64,000 bases of DNA, taken from Mactromeris polynyma. Lineage: Eukaryota; Mollusca; Bivalvia; Venerida; Mactridae. The stretch covers positions 5,456,001 through 5,520,000 of the forward strand of contig JASFXZ010000012.1 in NCBI GenBank assembly GCA_032209605.1, written 5' to 3'. Within the stretch, counting starts at the first letter, position 1. Each line of letters begins with the position of its first letter. The translations under genes and the position numbers were made by a program. This document shows, piece by piece, positions 47,631-59,900 of the stretch. The notes beneath the pieces are model-generated. The model was not told the origin of the DNA. It ran no database searches and was given only the letters and a program-made list of their open reading frames with translations.

Positions 47631-48194
47631 TTAATAGAACTCATCAATACACTTAATTTGACGTAATACTAAATCATATTACTCTAAATTACAATCGAAA
47701 TGCTAGTGTTAATAATCTAAACTAAAATGTAATTTGATTGAACGCAATCTTGAAAAATGCATCGATTTTAATTCAAATAAGTCTAACAAAGGTTTTTGAA
47801 ATAAGGACCTTCCACTAAGAAAACGATTAAACATTTCTTTTAATAAAAAATTCATTACTTGTCTTCAATTATCGGTTAGTCCTTCGACCTATTTTACTAA
47901 CCAGAATATCTTATTACGGGTTAAACGGGTTTTATTGCCCTCAATCTGAAATACTTATTCCGGGTGAATACTAATTCTGTTGCATCTATGTTCCGTTTTC
48001 TTTTCTTGTTACAATCGATAATCCACTTATGTACGAACATTTATCGATACTTCACGCACTAATAAATACTAAAGTAAGTAGCGTTGTGTGTTGTTTTACA
48101 TGTTTTTTTACATGCAAAGGGAGACAATCCTATTTCATTTGAAAACTAATTTTAAATTTTGCATCGAATCAATGTCGTGCTTGGTATTAACATA
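47631..48194. other. AT-rich intergenic sequence
   Basis: Flank of the satellite. Nothing recognised. Confidence 0.45.
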
Positions 48195-48434
48195 TGAGCG
48201 CCGCTTTACGATTTCCAACCTCTTCTTTAAGTGATGAGATTAACAGAAAACGTAACATTTGACGTCACCATGTAGTGACAGTAAGCAATATTTGCCCCAT
48301 GTGGCAATATGAAAACAAAATGACCATATGGAGTAAATATTGTTTCCTGCTTGCTAATAGCGACATCACATGTTGCGTTTTCTTGAAATGACGTCACTTA
48401 CGGAAGAGGTTGTAAATCCGATAGCAGCACTCAT
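48195..48434. repeat. MITE family E, copy 3 (near-complete)
   Basis: GAGCGCCGCTTTACGATTTC at the left, GAGGTTGTAAATCCGATAGC at the right, with the middle CCATATGGAGTAAATATTG and the arm GAAATGACGTCACTTACG. The left arm reads AAGTGATGAGATT, so only the right TGACGTCA survives here. Confidence 0.8.
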
Positions 48435-48869
48435 ATTTGTGTTTATTATTTGTCACGTTCATGTTGTGTAGGAGTTTCAAGCGGTGTTTGGAAGCATTTA
48501 AGTTACGTGCAGTGGGCAATTGACACAACAAGTGCTCCGGTGTTACCAACAAATACTAACCTGTTCTTGCATGAATCAAAGGTAGAGAACACCTTATTGT
48601 GAATTTATTATCGTCCCATTGTCACCGAAAACATACACTTCATTCAGATTTTGAACCTAGGACTTCGAGATAGACAGTCCAGTGCTCTTCCGAAGGTGGT
48701 AACCGAACCATCTTTGTCATTTTCAACATCGATAGGTGAAATGCCACGCTCAAAGTAGTTTTTAGCACGTATTTCATGTACAACGGTTTCGCACTGTATT
48801 CTTACTTTCTCCCGATTTTAGTCGATAAACTTTATTATAATAATCTGCATGATAAGGACTTAGCAATAT

Positions 48870-48960
48870 TCATTGTCTCTGCTGTTAAGGCACCTAGCAG
48901 TGACCCGGGCGGTCCGTGTTCGATTCCCGGACGAGTCAGGTCATGTCCTTCTGTGACAAT
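48870..48960 (+). repeat. tRNA-derived SINE head
   Basis: B-box GTGTTCGATTCCC at 48917-48929, preceded at tRNA-like distance by a TGTTAAGGCACCTAGCAGTG region. There is no complete cloverleaf. Confidence 0.45.
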
Positions 48961-49270
48961 TCTGGCTACGCTAACCCACCATTTATGATTCATGTACGTT
49001 AACAGTAAAATTATTAAGTTAGCACTGGTTGAATTCTAGGGAAATTGGTACGGTTAACTTCCGCCATATAACTGGTAAAATGTTCAAAAAATGCTTTTAA
49101 CCTTATACGAGGACATATACGAGTACATATAACTAGAAATGTGTCCATATGACACAGATGCTCCCACTTGCAGCCTTTGTCACAAAAGCAAATGCTGTTA
49201 TTCTGCTCATAGTTTGTGAATGGGTATCCAAAATTATCAAGTGAACAACTGTACTGATTATGGTGATAAG

Positions 49271-50066
49271 TCAAGGACCATAACTTTGCACTTACTGGGC
49301 GTAACCATACATGACATCCCAGGTGCACAACTATACAGGTTGGTGAACATTCCTGTAAATTCTTATGACTCTTTGCACTTACTGGACACAGCCAAACATA
49401 TAACCCCAGGTACACAACTACACATGCTGGTGAACATTCCTGTACAGTTTAGTGAGTGTAGCTGATATACTCTTGGAGATATGCGCGACACAAAATTGCA
49501 CGCTCTGTATGCTATATTTTCAATAAGTCAAGGGCCATAACTTTGCACTTACTGGATACAGCCAAACATATAACCCCAGGTACACAACTACACATGCTGG
49601 TGAACATTCCTGTACAGTTTGGTGAGTGTAGCTGATATACTCTTGGAGATATGCGCGACACAAAATTGCACTCTCTGTATGCTATATATTCAATAAGTCA
49701 AGGGCCATAACTTTGCACTTACTAGACACAGCCAAACATATAACCCCAGGTACACAACTACACATGCTGGTGAACATTCCTGTACAGTTTGGTGAGTGTA
49801 GCTGATATACTCTTGGAGATATGCGCGACACAAAATTGCACGCTCTGTATGCTATATATTCAATAAGTCAAGGGCCATAACTTTGCACTTACAGGTCACA
49901 GCCAAAATGAAACACCAGGTGCATTACTTCACATGCTGGTTAACATTCCTGTAAAGTTTAATTACTCTGGCTCATATACTTTTGGAGATATGAGTGACAC
50001 AAGATTGCATACTCTGTAGACTATATTTTAACTAAGTCAAGGGCCATAACTTTGCACTTACTGAGC
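49271..50066 (+). repeat. 170-bp tandem repeat array
   Basis: The word TCAAGGGCCATAACTTTGCA starts each unit at 49528, 49698, 49868 and 50037. A diverged and partly deleted unit starts at 49271. The middle copies are almost identical (CAGGTACACAACTACACATG, CTTGGAGATATGCGCGACAC). The outer ones diverge. ORFs on both strands over it are repeat artefacts. Confidence 0.92.
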
Positions 50067-50306
50067 ACACCTGCAGGAGAACATAGTATCGTCAAAGAAA
50101 TCTGGTACAATCAGGTTCGAAAACATGGTGCACTAAACTTGATTTTGTGGATATTGTGCAATTATTTGCAGAACTTCAATTATATCACGTCCGTCGTGTA
50201 TTTCGAAATGTCTGCAAATATACGATTTCTTACACTGTGCTTCGTTGCGTTGCGTCGTGTTACATTTGTATTACAGAAAACTGTATTATATAGTGACATA
50301 TAAATA

Positions 50307-50539
50307 CAGTCGCCAGCAGGATATGATTCGACTTCGTGTTAAACTATAGATTAAAGGTGCAAACTTGTTAAGCGGGACGTCGAAAAAACTTCGACATAAT
50401 GAAAAACTTCGAGGCAATAATTCGTCTTAACCGACAGAAATTCTTATAGACAAAGAAGGATGAAATCGGGACTTTTGACAAACTTCGAGGTAACGGAAAA
50501 TTCGTCTTAATCGAGTTCGTCATAACGAGAGTCGACTGT
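50307..50539. repeat. pogo-like element, diverged family B relative
   Basis: CAGTCGCC at the left and CATAACGAGAGTCGACTGTA at the right, with TCGAAAAAACTTCGACATAA and several CTTCGAGG(C/T)AA words inside. About 233 bp, no ORF. Confidence 0.5.
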
Positions 50540-50854
50540 AGTCTAGTATATTTACACGTAAATAATCATGTTTTGTATATTCCTTAATGACCTGTCATTA
50601 ATTTTATATTATTTCCGTATTTATTAAAAATAATTACAAATCACCTACGCTAAAAGTCAAGAAATCGGTAGCTGGCCTATTTACTTTTAGTGTATCAGTA
50701 ATGTTATTGACATCAATGTATGATACATGCGTATCATGGTGATGTATTGTCTCACGCAAGTCATTGTTCATTCGGTACATATTACACTTTTCATGCCAAT
50801 TCATCATATGTACCGATTCTTCATATTCCGTTCGTTTACATGGTATATTGTGTT

Positions 50855-50943
50855 CCCGTGATAGCTCAGTTGGTAGAGCGGAGGACTGTAGTTGTTGCAC
50901 GTCTGTCATCCTTAGGTCGCTGGTTCAAATCCGGCTCGCGGGA
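50855..50943 (+). tRNA. tRNA-Tyr (GUA) with 16-nt intron
   Basis: A full cloverleaf forms. The acceptor stem CCCGTGA pairs with TCGCGGG (one G-U) and the discriminator is A. The D-arm contains the A-box TAGCTCAGTTGG (50862-50873). The anticodon loop is CTGTAG...A with GTA, the stem GAGGA/TCCTT, and the B-box is GGTTCAAATCC (50922-50932). A 16-nt intron (50892-50907) sits after the base 3' to the anticodon, the canonical position for animal tRNA-Tyr introns. The spliced length is 73 nt. A T-run at 50950-50954 would end Pol III transcription. All diagnostic features are intact, so it is probably functional rather than a SINE head. A minus-strand ORF and two plus ORFs over it are meaningless. 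Confidence 0.93.
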
Positions 50944-50949
50944 GTAATA

Positions 50950-50954
50950 TTTTT
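50950..50954 (+). terminator. Pol III T-run terminator of tRNA-Tyr
   Basis: A run of five T residues 7 nt past the mature 3' end, followed by further T-rich sequence. Confidence 0.7.
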
Positions 50955-51587
50955 ATTTATTTTATTTTGATATATCTATAATAAATCATAATTATAATCA
51001 CAGTAATTACGCTCTGTTTTGGGGATAGTTGATACATTTTGAACAGAATATACCGGCATGTCGTAAAAAATCGCTAAGATGATTTTAACAATTATTGTCG
51101 TGTTTTTTGGATTTTCTGAAAATTTTCTTTGTCTGAGATAAAACGAGGGGTCCTTTTTGTAAGAAAAATTGAAATAGACTGTCGGTGCGGAAATAACAGA
51201 TCTGTGATGCTAATTAATCTAATAATTTTCTTTTTTGTTATTATCTAATATTTCAAACTTCAAACAGTTCGGCATATACTATTTATGACTGATTATGACA
51301 AAAACTATACTTTACTGGCTCACGTAGTATGTGGCATTAACAGTGGTACGACATATGTTTCCATTTAGTCAATCGTGTTTCATTTAATTCAAATGTCTGA
51401 GTGTAATCAAAAGATTTGTTGTTTATCTATCTTCCATTAGACACATACGAATTACATGTATAGCAATTGCAATGCAATGTTCTCTGCCTAAATGAATCGC
51501 CACAAATCTGTACGACATTTGTTACTGGCCCATACGATCCACGTTCATAAAGTGTTTATTTATTATAGTGTCACCCCTACTTACAGG
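50955..51587. other. AT-rich intergenic sequence
   Basis: Nothing recognised. Confidence 0.45.
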
Positions 51588-51735
51588 GCCAGTCATATCT
51601 GACTTATGAGACACCTACTTTCTGAGCACGTTTACTGACGGCTCACCAACCGGCCACATCAGAACGGATCCCTAGCGGACTTCGAACCTTCGACCCCTGC
51701 TCTTAGGGCGGATCCCTTAACTCCTCTGTCAAGAA
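51588..51735 (-). repeat. SINE family H, copy 2
   Basis: TTATGAGACACCTACTTTCT, GAGCACGTTTACTGACGGC and ACCAACCGGCCACATCAGAA match the copy at 26338-26562. The tRNA-like head (minus) is eroded, but TTCGAAGTCCGC remains. Confidence 0.6.
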
Positions 51736-52448
51736 AACATCTATAGTACTCGCATCGATTTGACAAAATTTATAAATTGAATTCTGTCATAACCTCAAAT
51801 TTTGAAAGACTTACGTTCATGCCATTTGGAGTCTGAATGAATAGCCAGTCAAACTAGCTGATATGTAACCTAGAGTTAGGTTTATTATTAGACACCATAA
51901 TCAATGGCAGGAAAGTGTGTTGGGTATAATGTATATGCCCAATTGAAAATATCAGACAGTATGGTCAAACTTTTCTCCGATTTATTTAGCACTTATCAGG
52001 GTTCTAGAAATCCACTAGCCCGACGTCCCGGACCAGTCTAATGCTGAATCGGGCTACCAACCGTTGAGCTGAAGTTAGTCTGTTTTTAAAGCTAACCCAC
52101 ACCAGCAATTGTTCAGTTGTAAGTCAAACCTTAGAATACATGTGATTATTAATATTAGACTGTGGAGCTATCATTGTGTATGTTTATTTGTTACTAAATT
52201 GACCGATATTCTCGGACAACTAGCTTTCTATGTCGGAAATGTCAAGTCCGGGACAGGTGTCTTTGAAAAACAATTCTAGAGCCCTTGCCTGCATTTTTCA
52301 CATCTTCAAGAAATCATGCCTTGATGAACCAGTTTGTGTAGATTACATGGTAACAAAATTTGCGTCATAGGAAATGTTGTATGTAAAACTGATTCATATA
52401 TGATCTGCATTATGTTATAAAGTTGCTAGGACTACTTCATTAATATAT
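51736..52448. other. intergenic sequence
   Basis: Nothing recognised. No ORF worth reporting. Confidence 0.45.
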
Positions 52449-52691
52449 GAGCGCCGCTGTACGATTTCCGAACTCTTCTTTAATTAAGTGACTTCATTTC
52501 CAGAAAACGTCACATGTGACGTCACCACGTACTGTCAGTAACCAATAGTTGCCCCTTATTGTAATATGAAAACGAAGTGACCATATGGAGTAAATATTGT
52601 TTCCTGTCTGCAAATAGTGACATCACATGTTGCGTTTTCTTGAAAAGACGTCACTTACAGAAGAGGTTGTAAATCCCACAGTAGCGCTCAT
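52449..52691. repeat. MITE family E, copy 4 (near-complete)
   Basis: GAGCGCCGCTGTACGATTTC at the left, TAAATCCCACAGTAGCGCTC at the right. It contains CACATGTGACGTCACCACG and the same 60-bp arms as the other copies. Next to it, ORFs at 52627-52943 are unrecognised. Confidence 0.82.
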
Positions 52692-53780
52692 ATTGAGTCA
52701 ACTTGAGCTGACAACTTGTACTCCGAGTTCAACTCTCAATCCATTCACAAACAATATCCTAAAACGTATGTTTGTGGCACTCGATCCGCTTATTCTTATA
52801 CTTATGTCCAACCTTTTAGATTTAAGTTACGAGACAAATTCTACACGGACGAGCACATAACTTTCGTTACGACGTATCTCAGCTGGTCGGTCGAGGTGCC
52901 AACAATACATTTGTGTAGCAATTTCAGACTTCCCCCACATTAGTCTACTCTGCCTCCCTCCGGTTACTTAACATCGCGTCCAGACTACCGGGAGGTAGGA
53001 TGAAAACAATATCAATTGTTCGATTTCAAATACCCCTGATGTAGCCTGAATATGAATTCAAGTTACTTCTTATACCCTCACTTCCTATTTTTTTTTAATT
53101 ATATTTTCCAGACACAAGAACAACAGCAAATGATATAAATACAAATGATAAGCACCAAAACAACAACAGCAGTAGGAAAGGCAACGATAGCAGCAACACG
53201 AACAACGATAACAGCTGTAGCAGCATGTAATTAATATTGTGTGGAATTTATTTTGCAATTTGAGACTATCTTTCAATTCCACATGTTTCATGATGTTTAA
53301 TCAATTACTTTACCAGTATTTCAAATTTTTCGAATTATTTATATGCCTAATCAGCGAGGGGCAATCTTAACTGTACAAAGGTAGTACATGAAATGGGGTT
53401 CAGGTTGCCCCGGGGTAATATGAAATCGATTTCAGATTATTGTGGGGTCACTTGAACAGGGGGAAGCTTGTACCCTTTACCACAATATATGAATTCTCAC
53501 TCTATATAATGGTAGGTATCACGTGACTAAAATACTTAGAGTTGCAAAGGGTTTAATCTTTGAAACTGGAACATTAAGATTAATCACTGAATTGTGAAAG
53601 CCAAATGTTAGATTTTGGTAAGAAAGTAATACTTTGTGGCACACTAGAGTTTTCCCAGTGCAAATAAACAATACAACCACACGATATCTTGAATGATAAA
53701 TAACTTTCACCAAATTTATACAAAACTTAATTCTATCTCACACAAAACAATATACAAAACAATACACAATTTGGAAACAA
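52692..53780. other. intergenic, with a CAA/CAG-rich patch
   Basis: 53110-53225 is rich in CAACA/CAGCA words. No gene recognised. Confidence 0.4.
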
Positions 53781-54090
53781 AGTCATCATTTTGTCCATCT
53801 GTAAATATCCATATTCAAAATTTATCGTCCATCACGGCTGAATCAATTTCACAAAACTTATATAAAAATCCATTATCAGACAGCATTATAGAACATAGTT
53901 TTCGAAAAGGGGCAACAGTTCTGAATCAAACGTTTGTAAATATCCAATTCCTATAAATATCTTAGATTGTGGCTGAAATATTGTCACCAATTTTATGCCA
54001 AAAAATCAACAAAACTTTGTAAACAGGCACCATTTTGGAATCAAGTTTGTCCATTTGTAAATATCCATTTTCTACAATAATCTTCCGTCT
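53781..54090 (+). repeat. degenerate tandem repeat of about 130 bp
   Basis: The motif TTTGTCCATCTGTAAATATCCAT recurs in altered form near 53791, 53930 and 54043 (TTTGTAAATATCC core), with ACAAAACTT between. About three diverged units. Confidence 0.4.
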
Positions 54091-56955
54091 GGTCTGAGAA
54101 TTACTGTTCGTATATAACGACGTGCCACAACAACAAGGACGTTTCGATCACTGCCTATTCATATTTAAGTTGAAAGCCTGAAATCAAAATTCATAGAACG
54201 TGAATTTAAAAAAGTCTAAAAATATAACAAAACACAGAATGGAAGTGTACAAAGTATTTTATTATTAAAAGAAAATAGTATTTACATTGAACATACTAGT
54301 AGAAAGAGCATTATCAAATGTTGACATACGATGTTATAAAAATGATAAGTAAATCCTTAATTTCCAAAATATTAAAATCACTTAAATATGCATATTTAAA
54401 GAACGTTGCGTCAAACGTATTTCTAAACCATTTTATTAACATATAAATATTTATCGTCATTGTACCATGTTGTAGGTGACGTTGTTACTGCTGTTAACCA
54501 ATACTTTGTTAGAACATAAACTAAACCAAAATATGTCGACATAAACCGTTAAATATTTCTACTTATATGAAGCAGCTATTGGAAATAACTCCAAACCAAC
54601 GACAAACTCTGAAATAAGACCATAACTGTTCTTACAAATCTCGTAATTCAGTTGTGGACTTTTTTCAAATGATGACATTATCGAGGAACACCAAAGACAT
54701 AACACAGAAGACACAAGTCATTTATCTCCATCTACTTCGATCGGTCGGTTTCTTATCTAAATACGGGTTGACTGGAATGTATTTAAACCTAATTTCGATA
54801 ATGCGCTCTATGTTTATATGACAAGACAATTAGGTTAATTAACACAAAAATAACACAGATGTGCCAGGTTAGACTACTCTAGAGCAACGACTCTTTTCAA
54901 AAACATTTAATTTGTTAGTTTAATGTTATTTTAACCTCTCTCCAGCAACAACAGCATTTTCCAAAAGTGTTGCTCTGGAGAGAGGTCGTACCGTACAAAC
55001 ATCAGACGTATTACAACCAACACGTTATCTACATGTAATTACTCATTTGATAGAAGCAATGGACCATGTACTTCACACTATCGAATATGGTTTAACGACT
55101 CACTTCAAAATCTGGCAAATCGAGACAAAAACTTCAAAAGTAGACCAACATAATGTGCATACTTCTGTTTAACACATTCGCTACTTTTCTTAAAGGTTTG
55201 AGTTTGCTTCAGAAAAGATTGTTTTTCGTTGTTGATTACAACACGCTTAACGATTCAACTTGAAGTCTTAGAACTCAAATTCGAAAATGTTTAACAAAAG
55301 CATTGTAAGAGTCTGGTTTATGCCACATGTAATATGGCACAATGTTACAAAAACGCAACAAACCAAGAGCATTCACACTTCATTGAATTAGCATCAGCAA
55401 TTAAATAGCAAGTTCACTGGACATCAAAAAAGCAAAAAGCCATCAGCATTCAAACAATTTGTGTACAGATACGGAAAATGTTAACAACTGTGACCATTTC
55501 ATTTAAAATAATAATCAAGTATGTCTGGTCAAACAATGTTATCAAGTATCAACAGGGCGTTTCTGCCAAGAATTGGATCATCAAAGTTATTCGATGTTAC
55601 AAAGACAAGAGTCACATATATTTGTTAAAAAAAAGCAAAATTGTTTGTTAAAAGAAAGCACAGGTTAGTTCCTCAATTTACACCGTCTCTACTTGGACTG
55701 TGTTATGCAACATGAACACGAAAAGCATTGCTAATTTCTGAGGCTCCATTCCTAGTTCTAAATGTTCATTCAAGCTTACTTGCTAAGTATGGTCTCACAT
55801 GGTCATCCGATCTTTCTTGCCAAAACGTTCATTTGACATCACTTGCTTATAATGATATCAAAAGTTCATTCCTCCTCAGTTGCCCATTATGATCCTTAAT
55901 GTCCATTCGATGAGATATGCCACTTATGTTGCTTTTTCTTAGCGGAAAATAGCGCCGCTAAATTATGTCTGGACTTTTTGTCTTGTTAGACGTATAACCA
56001 ACTTGTTTGGTTTCGTTTCAACTAATTTTACTCTGCGATTGGCACAATTCAGGTATATCCAATTATTTACAAGTACACAATATACAAAACGATATAACCC
56101 ATTCGTATCATGTAAGCACAATATTTACAAGACTTGTGTCATTTGTTAATATCTGCATAAAATAGTTACTTTCAACTGTATACATTTATTGAAGTTCTGA
56201 ATAACATACGCTATTTTCAACATGCTCAAACCATTTCAATACTTTTGAACAAGACAGTCAACACAAACTTATTTTAACTTTATAAAGGGGCTCAGCGCAG
56301 GGAACAAGTATACTGCGTGCTTTTGCTTCTATTGTGGGTCTATAAATTGATATACGACCAAGGGCGTATTGCTGAATACATAGTAATTGTGAACCATTTA
56401 CGCTAACAAATGTTCGGATAGTATGGTCATTTACATAACAACATTAACCATTAACAAGAAAGGTCACACAAAGCCTACGGCCGCTCACGGTCATTATTAG
56501 AAGTATACGTCCACTCAGTCATTATCACACGCATTCTATTGTGGTCATATAACAACAGTTAATCGATGGAAATAATTTATTAGTATGGCAGGTACCATAT
56601 GATACTAGTATTTATATATTTTAGTATGTACACGTTTGCGCTTAGCTCAATGCATAGACTTTTGGCGAATTTACTGAAATACATACCATCTTCATTCAGT
56701 TATCTTGCATCCAAGTAATGTTTGTAAAATAAGACACTCCTTTGTCAAAAACAATTATTTCATGATCATGGGGTTTAAAATTAGTCCACAATATAACATT
56801 CCTTTCACTTCTAACGAGAAAATCCGTCTTATGCTAGCCTAAAAAACCGGACGTTCGTCGACATATATAATGATCCATTAACTCTATATTAACCACAAAT
56901 TAAAATCATAGTAGAAACATTCACGCATTCACCGTTTTACATAAACACAACATTT
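54091..56955 (-). other. 3' flank of the 1000-residue protein gene, possible long 3' UTR
   Basis: This 2.9-kb stretch has few repeats (one family C relative, 54865-54995). On the minus strand the first AATAAA after the stop is at 56581-56576, so a short 3' UTR of about 380 nt is possible. Another AATAAA lies near 56187. Which is used cannot be told from sequence. Confidence 0.35.
54865..54995. repeat. MITE family C, copy 3 (decayed)
   Basis: CTACTCTAGAGCAACGACTC at the left against TTGCTCTGGAGAGAGGTCGT at the right, with an internal CCTCTCTCCAGCAACAACAG. Confidence 0.5.
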
Positions 56956-59900
56956 TTAGGCAGGTGGTACTGTCGTTGGGGCTGTCGGTAGGGGTGTTGG
57001 TGGGGGTGTTGCTGCTGTTACTGGGGGTGTTGCTGCTGTTCCTGGTAATGTTGCTGCTGTTCCTGGTAATACTGTTGTTTGTTGTTGCTGCTGTAGCTGC
57101 TGTTGTTTTTGTTCTGCCTTACGTTCCTGAATTAATTGCTGTAGCTGATCTTTTGGTATGGAGCTAGCTTTCACCCATTGGAATACATCAAAACCATCAA
57201 CATCAGCATAAACATATTTGACATTCCCTTGCAAACGAATGTCACCAAGATGTGACGGTCCAGTGGGGCCAGCAGTAGTAGCAATTGCTGGAGCTCTGGT
57301 AATAATTTGAGGTGCACCAACTCCCTGTGGTCCCTGTTGCTTGCGGCTGGCACCCATTCTTCTGTTAGCTCTTCTTCCACCGTTGCCCCTACCGCCATGG
57401 CCCCGTTTAGGCACACCGGGTACCTTTGGTCCAATTCCTGGTCCTGGCGCGGGTCTATAGGCGGTACCCTGTTGGGGGCCCTGTTGTACAGGAGCGGGAC
57501 CGTTATTATTCATATTTTGACCTGCTCCGATACCTTGTATAGTTTGATAGGGCGGATGATTCGGTACATTTGGTTTCTGTTTATAAGCAAGGGCGGCATT
57601 TGGCGCAGGTTGCATTGGTAAACGCGACTTTTGTGGTCTTACCTGTGCTTGGTTGCCCAGAGTGTGCGGTGATGGCCTCCACTGGCCGGGTTGTGCTTGC
57701 ATATTTTGTGGTGGTTGAGGTGGTCCCATGTTATTATTTTGTGGAGCTCTTTTAAATGTAGCTTGCGCTCCTGCCCCATAAGACGGTCGTTTGGCACCTT
57801 GTACGGTGAGCATTTGGCTTTTACCATTTGATCCACCCGATAGTACTGTTCGTACATTATTTAAACCGTTTAGTTTTGCTTGTAACTCTGTTATTTGATT
57901 CACATCATTGAATTTCTGTGCTAGTTTCAATTGTTCTGTCATATACAATATGCGGTCTTGCACACCTTTAAGTCTATTAACAGTTATTTGTCCTCTTTTG
58001 CCTCCAGTTTTAGTGGTTCCAGAGACTTGCTGCTGGGGTGAAACTTGATTGGAATTTGTTCCGGTCTGTTGACCTCCTGGTGGCATACCATTAAGGTTTT
58101 GTTGCGGACCAATTTGTTGGTTATATGTTCCGGTGTTTTGTTGGCCCCTTTGTGGATTGTTTTGTTGAGGACCTGCTTGTTGATTTGATGTTCGGTAGGT
58201 CTGTTGACCCTTTTGTGGATTGTTAATTTTTTTTTGTGGGTTTGTCGTGACGACATTCCATTGACCCCCTTGTGGTATGTTGACATTGTTTTGTTGCTGA
58301 CGTCCTTGTTGGTTTAATGGTCTAGTGTTCTGTTGACCCCTTTGTTGATTGTTAAAATTGTTTTGTTGTGGACCTCCTTGTGGGTATGAAGTTCCGAAAT
58401 TCGATTGACCCATTGGTTTAAAGTTAACATTGTTTTTTTGTGGACCAGCTTGTTGGTTTGACGTTCTAGCGGCACCCTGTTGGCCTGTTGGGGGTGTATT
58501 GGCGTATTTTTGTTGCTGAGCATGTACTTGATTATTCTTCATTGTATTTTGTTGTCCTCTTAGTGGTGTATTGATGTTGTTTTGCTGTTGTGAATATGGT
58601 TGTTGTGGTGGTGAATATGGTTGTTGTGGTGGTCGATATGGTTGTTGTGGTGGTACATATGGTTGTTGCGGTGGTAAATACTGTGGCTGCTGCTTTGGCG
58701 GAGGTTTTGGTTTATGAACTGTTGGTGCCATCTGTCCTGGGTTTGTCATTTGCCATCCATTATTACTTTTATCGATGACAGGTTGAGCTGGTCCAAATTG
58801 TGAATTTGTCTGTGTCGGTGTATATTGTGACTGTGCAACACCAGGAGCTTGACCAAATTGTAACTGTGGTGCAGGGGCACCCATGTACTGGTTTCCATTG
58901 GCGTTAGGAGGAAACTGGTTTCCATTGGCGTTAGTAGGAAACAGGTTTCCATTGGCGTTAGTAGAAAACTGGTTTCCATTGGCGATTGGAGGAAACTGGT
59001 TTCCATTGGCGTTAGGAGGAAACTGGTTTCCATTGGCGATAGGAGGAAACTGGTTTCCATTGGCGATAGGAGAAAACAGGTTTCCATTGGCGTTAGTAGA
59101 AAACTGGTTTCCATTGGCGATTGGAGGAAACTGGTTTCCATTGGCGTTAGGAGGAAACTGGTTTCCATTGGCGATAGGAGGAAACTGGTTTCCATTGGCG
59201 ATAGGAGAAAACTGGTTTCCATTGGCGATAGGAGGAAACTGGTTTCCATTGGCCATAGGAGGAAACTGGTTTCCATTGGCGATAGGAGGAAACTGGTTTC
59301 CATTGGCAATAGGAGGAAACTGGTTTCCTGGCGCTGACTTTGCAAATTGATTTCCGGCTGCCACTTGTGGTGCAAACTGATTGTTAAGGTTAGCATACGG
59401 CAAGGGTTGAGTTGCAGCTGGTCCGACTGCTCCCGGAGCTCCAGGTTGGTTTTGTCCTAATATACCAGCGGCCTTGTTTTGACGATTCCTTCTACGATTT
59501 TTTCTTCCCCTAGCTACTTGTTTTTTCGGAGCGGCACCTTCGTTTCCACTATTTTCTGGTGGCGGTGCCTCGCCGGGTGTTTGAGGTGACGTCACCAGAT
59601 ATTCGCTGACCAAATAATTCAATCGCGATGCATCGCCAGTAAACTTTCCACCAGTAGATTTAATTAGTCGGTCTATACGTTGTCTCTCTGGACTGCTTTG
59701 GGCACTCTCGCCCATAACTTCAGCCATTTGTTCTTCAGCCATATTAAAACGAGCATCAAGCAAGGCTGCAGGATCTGGAGCCGTTGTCACTGGTGGCGCC
59801 GCTGGTACGTATGCCGAATTAGGTCCACCAAATCCACCTCCTAGTAAGTTGGCAGCACTTCCCATTCCTCCGCTGAACCCGAACATATCAAACATGCCTT

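Noticed and set aside
49014..49465. Minus- and plus-strand ORFs with internal repeats (for example 133 codons)
   Set aside because: They read units of the 170-bp tandem array and differ between copies.
57171..59396. Other ORFs on both strands within the 1000-residue gene, including a 216-codon METSFLL repeat frame and a 155-codon GGNWFPLA frame
   Set aside because: They are shadows of the 27-bp coding repeat, which is free of stops in other frames.
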